Below are positions 40,888 to 49,385 of a stretch of DNA of 64,000 nucleotides, piece by piece. The translations under genes and the position numbers were made by a program. The stretch's first letter is position 1, and each line of letters starts with the position of its first letter. The notes under the pieces are model-generated. The model searched no databases. It was not told where the DNA came from and worked only from the letters and a program-made list of their open reading frames with translations. The DNA comes from Nocardioides luteus. Its GTDB lineage: Bacteria; Actinomycetota; Actinomycetes; Propionibacteriales; Nocardioidaceae. Where the stretch lies: NCBI RefSeq assembly GCF_015752315.1, contig NZ_JADOVJ010000001.1, forward strand, positions 4,208,501 to 4,272,500, read 5' to 3'.

Positions 40888-40977
40888 TCTCCCCCAATGT
40901 TCCGCACCTGACTCAACCGCACGTGGGTCTTGATGTCCACTGCCGGTCTCGTACGGGCCACCGCGACGCCCAGAATG

Positions 40978-40989
40978 AGAACACGTTCT
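40978..40989. promoter_or_regulatory. AGAACACGTTCT palindrome
   Basis: The inverted repeat AGAAC-AC-GTTCT lies 35 bases before the endoglycoceramidase-like start at 41024, in the 136-base divergent region shared with the PRTase gene. It is a typical size for a TetR- or LacI-type site. No specific regulator can be assigned. Confidence 0.5.
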
Positions 40990-41023
40990 TGTCGGTGGCG
41001 GCAGAGAGCGCTAGGTTCCGCTC

Positions 41024-42493
41024 ATGTCACGTCGCTCGGGAAGCTTCGGAATCGTTGCCGTCACGGCGGCTGTGCTCGCGTTCGGGACCTCGCTGCTGAG
41101 CCCGGTCGGACCGGCCGGAGCCGACCCCGCGGAGACCCCGCGGTTGGCGCGCGAGGGACGCTGGCTGGTCGACCAGCACGGCCGGATCGTGCTCGTGCAC
41201 GGGCAGAACCTGGTCTGGAAGCACGATCCGTACGTCCCGCCCGACTCGCCCGAGGGCTTCACCGCGGCCGACGCGGAATGGCTGGCCGAGCACGGGTTCA
41301 ACGGCGCCCGGATCGGCACCCTGTGGGCGGGCGTGACCCCGGACGCTCCCGGGAAGGTCGACGAGGACTACCTCGACGACTGGCAGCGGGTGATCGACCT
41401 GCTCGCCGACGAGGGCATCTGGATGCAGTACGACTTCCACCAGGACATGTGGCACGAGACCTACGGTGGCGAGGGCGTGCCCGACTGGGCCGCGAAGCGG
41501 CCGGCGCCCTACCACCTGCACCCGCCGATCAAGCTCTCCTTCCCGGCGACCTACATCACCCCCGAGCTCGCCACCGTCTACGACAACTTCTGGGCGAACA
41601 AGGACGGCGTCCAGGACGGCTGGGCCGCCGCCTGGGGCGCGGTCGCGCAGCGGTGGGGCGACCAGCCCTACTCGATGGGCTACGACCTCATCAACGAGCC
41701 GTGGGCGGGCCGGGAGTGGCTCTCCTGCCCGATCACCGGGTGTGCGAGCTCCTACCGCGACGAGTTCCAGCCTGCGTACGAGAGGGCGACGGCGGCGATC
41801 CGCGAGTCCGATCCCGACGGGATCGTCTGGTACGAGTCGCAGCTGCTCGCCAACCAGGTCCCCAACTCCGCCTTCGGACCGGCGAACGACGACCAGGTCG
41901 GCTACTCCTGGCACAGCTACTGCCCGTACGGCTACCTCGACTCCCAGGGCATCCCGATCGGGGTCAGCGGGTGCAAGGACTACGACGAGACCCACAACAC
42001 GAAGGCCCTCGAGCAGGCCGAGACGATGGGCGCGACCAACCTGATGTCCGAGTTCGGCGCGACCGACAACACCGAGCTCCTGGCCATCGACACCGCCTCG
42101 GCCGACGACCACTTCACCTCCTGGATGCACTGGGCCTACAAGCACTGGGACGACCCCACCACGGCCGACGGTCGCCAGGGCATGTTCGCCGACGACGCCG
42201 ATCTGTCGACGGTGAAGCAGGAGAAGCTGCGTACGCTCGTCAGGACCTACCCGCAGGCCACGGCCGGCACCCCGGTCGATCTCTCCTTCGACCCCGGGAC
42301 CGGCGCCTTCAGCTACACCTATGAGCCGTCCACGGACATCGACGAGCCGACCGAGATCTTCGTCAGCCCGATCCACTACCCGAACGGTCCCGAGATCTCC
42401 GTCGCGGGCGGCCGGGTCGTCGGGGAGGCCGAGCACCACCGGATCCTGGTCGAGGCGACCGGAACCGGGCCGGTGACCGTCACGATTGACTAG
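41024..42493 (+). CDS. secreted GH5 endoglycoceramidase-like glycosidase
   Basis: The 489-residue protein has a Sec signal peptide (about residues 1-33, ending AGADP), a GH5 TIM barrel and a C-terminal beta domain (from about 395). GH5 catalytic acids are in DLINEPWAG (acid/base Glu) and MSEFGATD (nucleophile Glu); QYDFHQDMW and SWHSYCPYGY are also typical of endoglycoceramidases, which cleave the glycan-ceramide bond. It may act on eukaryotic sphingolipids or related glycosides in the environment. It separates the Ter PRTase operon from terD. Confidence 0.88.
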   Translation: MSRRSGSFGIVAVTAAVLAFGTSLLSPVGPAGADPAETPRLAREGRWLVDQHGRIVLVHGQNLVWKHDPYVPPDSPEGFTAADAEWLAEHGFNGARIGTLWAGVTPDAPGKVDEDYLDDWQRVIDLLADEGIWMQYDFHQDMWHETYGGEGVPDWAAKRPAPYHLHPPIKLSFPATYITPELATVYDNFWANKDGVQDGWAAAWGAVAQRWGDQPYSMGYDLINEPWAGREWLSCPITGCASSYRDEFQPAYERATAAIRESDPDGIVWYESQLLANQVPNSAFGPANDDQVGYSWHSYCPYGYLDSQGIPIGVSGCKDYDETHNTKALEQAETMGATNLMSEFGATDNTELLAIDTASADDHFTSWMHWAYKHWDDPTTADGRQGMFADDADLSTVKQEKLRTLVRTYPQATAGTPVDLSFDPGTGAFSYTYEPSTDIDEPTEIFVSPIHYPNGPEISVAGGRVVGEAEHHRILVEATGTGPVTVTID

Positions 42494-42549
42494 GCTGGTC
42501 TCGTCCCGCCCGCTCCGGCCAGTGTCGGCCCAGCCATCGGAGGATCAGT

Positions 42550-43125
42550 TTGTCCGTCTCGCTTGCTCGGGGACAGTCGGTCTCGCTCACCACGGGTGAC
42601 GGCAGCAGCATGACGCACGTGCGGATCGCGCTCGGCTGGGACGCGGTCCGGAAGGGCCTCTTCGGCGGTTTCCGCGGCGCCGACGTCGACATGGACGCCT
42701 CCGCGATCCTCTACGACGCGGCCGGATCCCACATCGACCAGGCCTGGTTCCGGCAGCTGAAGTCCCGCAACGGCGCCGTCGTGCACACCGGCGACAACCG
42801 CACCGGTGCCGGTGAGGGCGATGACGAGTCGATCATCGTCCACCTCGACCAGGTGCCGCCCGAGGTCGCCCAGATCGTGTTCACGATCAACTCGTTCACC
42901 GGGCAGAGCTTCGCCCAGATCCAGAACGCCTTCTGCCGTCTCGTCGACGAGAACACCCGCACCGAGATCGCCCGGTTCGACGTGAGCCAGACCGGCCCGC
43001 ACACCGCGGAGATCATGGCCAAGGTCAGCCGCTACGACGGCGGCTGGACGATGACCGCGCTCGGCGAGATCGGCAACGGGCGTACGTTCCAGGACCTGCT
43101 GCCCTCGATCGCCCCGACCCTCTGA
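42550..43125 (+). CDS. terD: TerD-family stress protein
   Basis: The 191-residue protein is a TerD/TerE/TerZ family calcium-binding stress protein: VSLARGQSVSLT at the start, IALGWDAV, the acidic DVDMDASAILYDAAG loop that binds Ca2+, and ESIIVHLDQVPPEVAQIVFT. The start is TTG at 42550, supported by GGAGGA seven bases upstream. TerD proteins assemble at the membrane in response to tellurite, phage or colicin stress. It is the nearest partner of the PRTase-TRSP-PELOTA gene at 38518. Confidence 0.93.
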   Translation: MSVSLARGQSVSLTTGDGSSMTHVRIALGWDAVRKGLFGGFRGADVDMDASAILYDAAGSHIDQAWFRQLKSRNGAVVHTGDNRTGAGEGDDESIIVHLDQVPPEVAQIVFTINSFTGQSFAQIQNAFCRLVDENTRTEIARFDVSQTGPHTAEIMAKVSRYDGGWTMTALGEIGNGRTFQDLLPSIAPTL

Positions 43126-43149
43126 CGTCCGGCCGACGCCTGGGCGACC

Positions 43150-43938
43150 TCAGCCGAGGGAGCCGACGCCGACGACGGTGAGCCCGGCGCCGAGGACCGT
43201 GACGCCGAGCGCCGCCAGGATCGGGGTGACCTTCGCCGCGACCTGCAGGTACGCCTGGGACTCGGCGACCCGGACGACGAGGTTGTTGCCGGCCAGGGCC
43301 AGCAGGCCGACTCCGAACAGGATCGTCGCCATGCCCAGGCCGAAGGTGATCACCAGCAGCAGCGCGAACGCCGAGCGGCCGGCGAACAGGCCGGTCACCA
43401 GCACCAGGAACGCGCCCGGGGACGGCGTCAGGCCGCCGGAGATGCCGAGGAGGACGATGCCGGGGCGGCGTACGCCTGCCTGATCGTGACCATGGGAATG
43501 GCCGTGCGAGTGGCCGTGTGAGTGCCCGTGGCCGGTTCCGGCGCGCGCGGAACGCCAGTGCCGGCGCAGCAACCAGAGCCCGGTGCCGACGACCAGCACC
43601 CCGGCGACGACCTGCAGGCCGGCGGTGAGGTTCTCCAGGCGTACGAGGTCGGAGAGCGAGAAGAAGGCCCAGGCCACGGCGATGACCAGCACCGAGAAGG
43701 TGTGCATCACTGCCACCGAGCCGCCGAGCCAGGCGGCGTCGCGCACGCGGCCCTCGGCGCCGATCAGGTACGCAGCCGCCAGGGTCTTGCCGTGTCCGGG
43801 CGCGATTGCGTGCGCGGCGCCGGCGGCGAAGGCGAGCACGAAGGCGGCCGCGGCGATCCCGGGCTCGTCCAGGTAGCCCTGCACCCGCTCGACCAGTGCC
43901 GCCGCGCCGAGCCAGTCGCCCGTCAAGAAATCGTTCAT
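43150..43938 (-). CDS. NicO-family nickel/cobalt transporter
   Basis: The 262-residue membrane protein has about six to seven helices and the NicO/RcnA marks: AAHAIAPGHGKTLAAAYLIG, the His-rich cytosolic loop GHGHSHGHSHGHSHGHD (about residues 138-154) and a second GGLTPSPGAFLVLV motif. It moves Ni2+ or Co2+, in or out. A GTG at 43959 is an alternative start. The divergent gene pair at 44149-49064, whose second product is an HPFG-type protein often found beside such transporters, suggests a metal-handling cluster. Confidence 0.88.
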   Translation of the reverse strand: MNDFLTGDWLGAAALVERVQGYLDEPGIAAAAFVLAFAAGAAHAIAPGHGKTLAAAYLIGAEGRVRDAAWLGGSVAVMHTFSVLVIAVAWAFFSLSDLVRLENLTAGLQVVAGVLVVGTGLWLLRRHWRSARAGTGHGHSHGHSHGHSHGHDQAGVRRPGIVLLGISGGLTPSPGAFLVLVTGLFAGRSAFALLLVITFGLGMATILFGVGLLALAGNNLVVRVAESQAYLQVAAKVTPILAALGVTVLGAGLTVVGVGSLG

Positions 43939-44069
43939 GTCAGGCGCAAACGATGGCACAGGGGATTCGTCGGTGGATACGGCTGCGGCAACCGTTTACC
44001 AAGTCGACAGCCGGGCGTCGACAGCGCCGCTCGGCCGTGTTCATCCGATCTCAGGATGCTTTCAGACTG

Positions 44070-44089
44070 GCCGGACACGGGTGTCCGGC
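44070..44089. promoter_or_regulatory. palindrome before the LamG-metallophosphatase gene
   Basis: Perfect nine-base arms GCCGGACAC and GTGTCCGGC flank two bases, about 60 bases upstream of the GTG at 44149 and in the 210-base region shared with the divergent NicO gene. It may be a metal-regulator operator controlling both directions, or a leader hairpin. The rest of 43939-44148 shows no other clear signal besides AAGGAG before 44149. Confidence 0.55.
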
Positions 44090-44148
44090 TGTTCGGCACC
44101 TCGGGCGATGCCGCACGTCTCATTGCCGCATGACCCCCAAGGAGCATC

Positions 44149-47100
44149 GTGTTCGCCGTAACGAGTGCCAGCTTCGCCCGACCCAGACGAACGCGGCTTC
44201 TCGCCGCGGTCGCGGGTCTGGCCCTCGCCGGGGGCGTCGTCGCCGCCCTCCCCGGCGACGCCGTCACACCCGCCAGTGCCGCGACCTACACCGCGGTCGG
44301 CGCACCGCTGACCGGGCCGCCGCCGGCGGCCCTGGCGACCGTGGACGCCCCGACGGCCGACCTGCTCGACATCGACTTCGAGGGCGGCGCTCCGCACGAG
44401 CGCGCCCGGTCCCTGGAGCCGCGCACCTGGGGCGCGCCGACGTACGGCACCGACGACACGCTGGCCGAGACGCCCACCGGCGTCATGACCGTCGACGGCG
44501 TCGATGACGCCGTCTCCGTCGAGCACGACCCGTGGGCCGACCTGCAGCAGGGCTTCACCATCGAGTGCGTCTTCCGGGTCGAGACCACGCTGCCGACCAG
44601 CAACGAGAAGGACCTCTGCTCCAACAAGGAGGCGGGCGGCTACTCGGTCTACGTGACCGGCTCCAACCTGGGCACGATGGCCCACATCGGTGGCGGCTAC
44701 AAGTCGGTGCTGACCCCGATCACGGCCGACCGGTGGTATCACGTGCTCTCGGTCTGGGACGGCCAGACGCTGAGCCTCTACGTCAACGGCACCAAGGCCG
44801 GCTCGACCGCGGCCACCGGCACCCTGCAGGCCCCGGCCGCCACCTCGCGCCGCTTCGTCGTCGGCGCCGACTCGGCGCCGAGCGGCATCGGCCAGCCCGC
44901 CCCGCCGGCGTCCTTCGCCGGCGCCTCGCTCTTCGCCCGTGCGGTGACCGACGCCGAGGCCGCGGCCCTGGCGGGGGCCTACGACACCGCTCCCCCGGTG
45001 CCGGCCGCGGACGTGCTCGACGTCGACTTCGACGACGGCACGCCGTCCGACGACACCGGCCGCGCCGTGACGACGGTCGGCGAGCCGGTGATCTCCGACG
45101 ACACCGCGCTGAAGGCCAAGGTCGCCTCCTTCGACGGCTCCGACGACGCGTACGCCTATGCGATGGGCTCCTCGGCCTGGGACCTGATCGACGACCAGGT
45201 CTCCATCGAGTGCACCTTCAAGGACAACGGCACCTACCCCAACGGGACCGAGCACTCGATCTGCTCCGAGAAGGAGGGCGGCGGCTACTCGATCGTCGTC
45301 TACAGCGGCAAGCTGACCTTCGCGGTCCACGCCGGCGGCGCCTACCGCAACGCGCAGGTCGCGATCGAGACCGGTCGCTGGTACCACGCGGTCGGCACCT
45401 GGGACGGCACCACCGCCAGGCTCTACGTCGACGGCCAGCTGGCCGCCTCGATCGCCGCACCCGCCCCGCTGACCCGCCCCGGCGGCAGCGCCCTCAACTC
45501 CTTCTACGTCGGCGCCGACTCGGTCAACCAGTTCTGGTCGCCGGTCACCGTACGCAACGCCCGCATCTTCACCGACGTGCTCACCGCGGACCAGGCCGAG
45601 GCCCTCAACGTGGCTGCGCTCGGTGACGTACGCGACGCCGGCGTGGTCGTCAACGGCACCACTCCTGCGGCCGGTGCGCACCTCACCACCCCGACCGAGT
45701 TCGCCGTCGACGTCACCAACCAGGGCAACGCCTCGGGCTGGGCCTACACGCTGGACGGGGACCCGATCCAGCCCGGTCAGGAGATCGGTGCCGGTCTCGC
45801 CGCCGGCGAGCACACCATCGAGATCACCGCGAAGGACGTCTTCGGGCGACCGGTCGCGCACACCTCGACCTTCACCTCCGACGCGATCCCGACCGGTGGC
45901 GGGACCGACACCGGCCAGGGCGAGGGCACGGTGACCCTCTCCGCGATCGCCAACAGCCCCGACGGCTCCGACGTGACCACGACCTTCAAGGCGGCCTCCG
46001 CCTCGGTCGCGGACGGCGGCTTCCAGGGCGTCGTGCCGGTGCTCCCGAGCGCGCTCGAGTTCGACTACTCCTCGCCCGAGACGATCGCCGGAAGGCAGGC
46101 ACCCGACGGCAAGACCGCCGACAGCGCCTCGAGCAAGCTGATCCCGTTCCAGCGCTACGACGTCACCGTCCCGGCCTCCGACGCGCGTCGCCACGTGGTC
46201 TGGACGGGCACGGCCGACCCGGCCCGATCGGTCTCGCTGCGGGTGTGGAACACGGTCGAGAACCGCTGGGACGAGCTCGCCTCCGCCCGCGGGATCGCCG
46301 ACGGCGACACCACGCTGCGGGGCCGTACGCTGGCGGCGCACGTCGACGACGGCGTCGTGCACGTCCTGGTGACCGGCATCGACCCGTTCGCCGACGACCT
46401 CTCGCCGCGCGACGAGTCGGCCGCCGACGACAAGGACCGCTTCGAGAACCCCGAGGACTACGACTTCTCCTTCGCCCACTTCACCGACACCCAGTACATC
46501 GCCGAGGGTGCGGCCGGCGGGACGTACGAGAACTTCAACGGGATCGAGGAGCCCTCCGACGTGCAGCTGGTCGAGGAGCAGGCGGTGTGGCAGCGCGCCT
46601 ACCGCGCCGAGACCGAGTGGATCCGCGACAACGCCGACCAGCGCAAGATCGCCTTCACCTCGCACACCGGTGACGTGACCGAGAACGACACCAAGGACCC
46701 GTTGGCCACCGATGCCAACGGCAACCTGCTCTACCCGGGGCTGGACGAGCAGATCACCCGCGAGTTCGAGTTCACCTCGGATGCGCAGTCGACCCTGGAC
46801 AAGGCCGGCGTGGTCAACCAGGTCGTCGCCGGCAACCACGACAATCAGGGCGGCAAGGAGATCGGGCCGCAGTCGCGGTTCAGCCGCTACTTCAGCCCGT
46901 CGCGCTACTACGAGGCGGCGCAGGCCTGGCCCGAGGGTGCCTCCTACCACGCCTGGGACGAGGAGACCGACGCCTCGGGCAACGTGGTCACACCGGGCAC
47001 GGACAACCAGAACAACTACGTGCTCTTCTCCGCCGGCGGGCTCGACTTCGTCGCGGTCGGCCTCTCCTACGGGGTCACCGAGGAGGAGGCGGCCTGGGCG

Positions 47101-48402
47101 AGCGAGATCTTCTCCCGCTTCCCCGACCGCAACGGCATCCTGAGCACCCACGCCTACCTGGCGCCGTCCACGGCTCCCGACGGGCGCGGGGCGAAGTTCT
47201 CCACCGACGGCTCCCGGCTCTACGACCAGGTCGTGGAGGCCAACCCCAACGTGTTCCTGGTCCTCGCCGGCCACGAGCACGGCGTCGGCACCAACCTCAA
47301 GCGCGGCATCGGCGCCACCGTCTCGCACAACGTGGTGGAACTGCTGGCCGACTACCAGTTCTACAAGGTGACCGCCGGGGAGCTCTTCCCCGACTCCGTC
47401 GACGCCTCCGGCAACATCGACCTCAACGGTGACGGCACCGTCGACCACAAGGCGACCGACCTGCTGCAGTTCGGCGCCTCCTACCTCCGCCTGCTGCAGT
47501 TCGACACCGAGCGCTCCGAGATGTCGATCGACACCTACTCCCCTCACCTGGACGACTTCGGGGCGACGGAGTACGACGACCGCCACCGCTACAACGGCGC
47601 CGAGGACAACCTGACGCTCCCGGTTGACCTCTCCACCCGGCGTACGTCGTTCGCGACCGACGCGCTGACGGTGGTCACCCCCACCGACACCGTGATCGGC
47701 ACGGACACGGCGCGTTCGGGCTGGCCGGCGACGGTGGAGTGGAGCGGGCTGACCGAGGGCGAGGTGTACGCCTGGACCTCGACCTCGCGCACCGGCCAGG
47801 CCGGTGAGACCCAGACACTGGGCTCGATCGACCAGTTCGGCGGCGTCTTCCTGGCCACCGCGGCGGGCACCGACACCACACCGCCGGTGCTGAAGGTCCC
47901 GGCCTCGACGACGCTGCAGGTGGGGGCCGAGTTCGACCCGCTGGACGGGGTCAGCGCCACCGACAACGCCGACGGTGACCTCACCTCGTCGATCCAGGTC
48001 ACGGGGAGCGTCGACACCAACACGCCGGGTGCCTACCCGCTGACCTACACGGTCACCGACACCAACGGCAACCAGGCCGTCGCCTCGCGCGCGGTCGTCG
48101 TGGAGGAGCCCGAGACGCCCGACCTGAAGCCGGTCACGCTCACCGCGAAGGACGTCACGGTCCGGTTCGGGCGGGACCTGACGCTGCGTACGTCGATCGC
48201 GCCGCGCAGCGCCACCGGCACGGTGCAGTTCCTCATCGGCGAGGACGTGCTGTGCGAGGCGCCCGCGCGACGCGGGGCTGCGGAGTGCGACGTGGACGTG
48301 CTCCCGCCGCCGGGGCGCCACCAGGTGCAGGTCGTCTACCCGGGCGACTCGGCTCACCAGCCTGCGACCACGAGCTTCACGCTCACGGTGAAGCAGCGCT
48401 AG
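44149..48402 (+). CDS. giant secreted LamG-metallophosphatase protein
   Basis: This 1417-residue exoprotein has a signal peptide (about residues 1-45, ending TPASAA), two LamG/concanavalin-like domains (about 70-280 and 287-490), an Ig-like region (about 500-600), a calcineurin-type metallophosphatase (about 770-1130) and two Ig-like modules (DUF5011/HYR-like about 1243-1320, Ig_3-like 1330-1415). Phosphatase motifs are intact: HFTDTQ, HTGDVTEN, GNHDNQ, ILSTHAY and AGHEHG. It has no LPxTG anchor. It probably removes phosphate from extracellular substrates after carbohydrate binding. The start is GTG with AAGGAG eight bases before. Confidence 0.88.
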   Translation: MFAVTSASFARPRRTRLLAAVAGLALAGGVVAALPGDAVTPASAATYTAVGAPLTGPPPAALATVDAPTADLLDIDFEGGAPHERARSLEPRTWGAPTYGTDDTLAETPTGVMTVDGVDDAVSVEHDPWADLQQGFTIECVFRVETTLPTSNEKDLCSNKEAGGYSVYVTGSNLGTMAHIGGGYKSVLTPITADRWYHVLSVWDGQTLSLYVNGTKAGSTAATGTLQAPAATSRRFVVGADSAPSGIGQPAPPASFAGASLFARAVTDAEAAALAGAYDTAPPVPAADVLDVDFDDGTPSDDTGRAVTTVGEPVISDDTALKAKVASFDGSDDAYAYAMGSSAWDLIDDQVSIECTFKDNGTYPNGTEHSICSEKEGGGYSIVVYSGKLTFAVHAGGAYRNAQVAIETGRWYHAVGTWDGTTARLYVDGQLAASIAAPAPLTRPGGSALNSFYVGADSVNQFWSPVTVRNARIFTDVLTADQAEALNVAALGDVRDAGVVVNGTTPAAGAHLTTPTEFAVDVTNQGNASGWAYTLDGDPIQPGQEIGAGLAAGEHTIEITAKDVFGRPVAHTSTFTSDAIPTGGGTDTGQGEGTVTLSAIANSPDGSDVTTTFKAASASVADGGFQGVVPVLPSALEFDYSSPETIAGRQAPDGKTADSASSKLIPFQRYDVTVPASDARRHVVWTGTADPARSVSLRVWNTVENRWDELASARGIADGDTTLRGRTLAAHVDDGVVHVLVTGIDPFADDLSPRDESAADDKDRFENPEDYDFSFAHFTDTQYIAEGAAGGTYENFNGIEEPSDVQLVEEQAVWQRAYRAETEWIRDNADQRKIAFTSHTGDVTENDTKDPLATDANGNLLYPGLDEQITREFEFTSDAQSTLDKAGVVNQVVAGNHDNQGGKEIGPQSRFSRYFSPSRYYEAAQAWPEGASYHAWDEETDASGNVVTPGTDNQNNYVLFSAGGLDFVAVGLSYGVTEEEAAWASEIFSRFPDRNGILSTHAYLAPSTAPDGRGAKFSTDGSRLYDQVVEANPNVFLVLAGHEHGVGTNLKRGIGATVSHNVVELLADYQFYKVTAGELFPDSVDASGNIDLNGDGTVDHKATDLLQFGASYLRLLQFDTERSEMSIDTYSPHLDDFGATEYDDRHRYNGAEDNLTLPVDLSTRRTSFATDALTVVTPTDTVIGTDTARSGWPATVEWSGLTEGEVYAWTSTSRTGQAGETQTLGSIDQFGGVFLATAAGTDTTPPVLKVPASTTLQVGAEFDPLDGVSATDNADGDLTSSIQVTGSVDTNTPGAYPLTYTVTDTNGNQAVASRAVVVEEPETPDLKPVTLTAKDVTVRFGRDLTLRTSIAPRSATGTVQFLIGEDVLCEAPARRGAAECDVDVLPPPGRHQVQVVYPGDSAHQPATTSFTLTVKQR

Positions 48403-49064
48403 TGGCTCGTCGTTTCCGGGTTCTCGCGGTGGTCGCCGGCTTCGTGCTGGCGGCCACCGCGGGCCTGCCCGCCGACGCTCATCCGTTCGGAGCCCCGCAG
48501 ACCGCGACGATAGCCGGGAGCACCAGCGCTCCCGAGGTGACCTGGCGGTTCGGAGCCACCGACGACATCGCCTACCTCGCCGTGCAGGTCGGCGCGCTGC
48601 CGCCGGACCGGATGACGCTCGACGGCGTCGTCCTCTACGAGTCCGGCGACGAGACGGCGCTGGCGCGGTCGGAGGCCTATGCCGACTACGTCCTCGACCA
48701 CATCCGGATCGAGGGCTGCGACGGGTCGGTCGAACCGGGCGAGGATCTCATCGCCGACGGCACCACCGTCACCTTCGACTGTCCGTCACCGACCTCGACC
48801 AGGAGGATCGAGATCGACATGCTGACCGACCTGCATCCTGCGTACCAGACCCTCGCCTCGGGCCCGAACGGCCAGAAGGCGGCGTACGCAGGCGACGCCC
48901 GCTCCCACGGCTGGTCGCTCGACGAGTCCCGGGCCGCGGCGACCGGGCTCAGCGCTTTGGTGCAGCTTGGCGGCACGCTGGGCGTGCTCGCGCTGGCCGG
49001 CGTCGCCGCGTGGTGGCTGGTGCGACGCCGCCGCTCCGCGGGGACTAGCGCTTCAGCTTCTTGA
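48402..49064 (+). CDS. membrane-anchored HPFG-type exoprotein
   Basis: The 220-residue protein has a signal peptide (about residues 1-27) whose cleavage would expose an N-terminal HPFG motif, a beta-rich domain (WRFGATDDIAYLAVQVG) and one C-terminal membrane helix (LGGTLGVLALAGVAAWWLV) with a basic stop. Similar HPFG/HPLG proteins neighbour nickel/cobalt transporters, where the His may bind metal. The GTG shares its first base with the TAG of the giant metallophosphatase (TAGTG), giving translational coupling. Its 3' end overlaps the convergent gene by 20 bases. Confidence 0.75.
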   Translation: MARRFRVLAVVAGFVLAATAGLPADAHPFGAPQTATIAGSTSAPEVTWRFGATDDIAYLAVQVGALPPDRMTLDGVVLYESGDETALARSEAYADYVLDHIRIEGCDGSVEPGEDLIADGTTVTFDCPSPTSTRRIEIDMLTDLHPAYQTLASGPNGQKAAYAGDARSHGWSLDESRAAATGLSALVQLGGTLGVLALAGVAAWWLVRRRRSAGTSASAS

Positions 49065-49332
49065 TCTCGTCCTTGGCGGCCTGCTGGGCGATCGCCTCGG
49101 CCTGGGCCTCCTCGCCGAAGACGCCCTCGACCTTGGCCTTCTCGACCTTCTTGAACTGGCGCAGCATGCTCCAGGCGATCACCGCGACCGCGACGCAGAG
49201 CGCGATGAAGATGCCGAAGGCGGTCCAGCCCGCCACGACGTCCTCGTCCTGGGGCGGGTTGGGCTCAGGAGCGGGCTGAGAGGTGTGGAACGACTGCGTC
49301 GTCGCCAGAGTCGTCATCGGAAGGCCGGACAT
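49045..49332 (-). CDS. small membrane protein (mca neighbour)
   Basis: This 95-residue protein has one helix (VVAGWTAFGIFIALCVAVAVIAWSML region, about residues 32-57) and a charged helical tail (QFKKVEKAKVEGVFGEEAQA). Its size and position next to mca recall the small Rv1083-like protein in mycobacteria (from memory, not checked). An ATG at 49317 is an alternative start. Function is unknown. Confidence 0.7.
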   Translation of the reverse strand: MSGLPMTTLATTQSFHTSQPAPEPNPPQDEDVVAGWTAFGIFIALCVAVAVIAWSMLRQFKKVEKAKVEGVFGEEAQAEAIAQQAAKDEIKKLKR

Positions 49333-49385
49333 GGGGACATTGTCTCACCTTCGCCTGAGAATGCTTCAGCCCGGGCTCAGCCCGC

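Noticed and set aside
44062..48357. A 1431-residue minus-strand open frame opposite the LamG-metallophosphatase gene
   Set aside because: It is low-complexity, Val/Gly/Arg-rich with no motif, while the plus strand has intact domains and a Shine-Dalgarno site. High GC leaves the opposite frame open.
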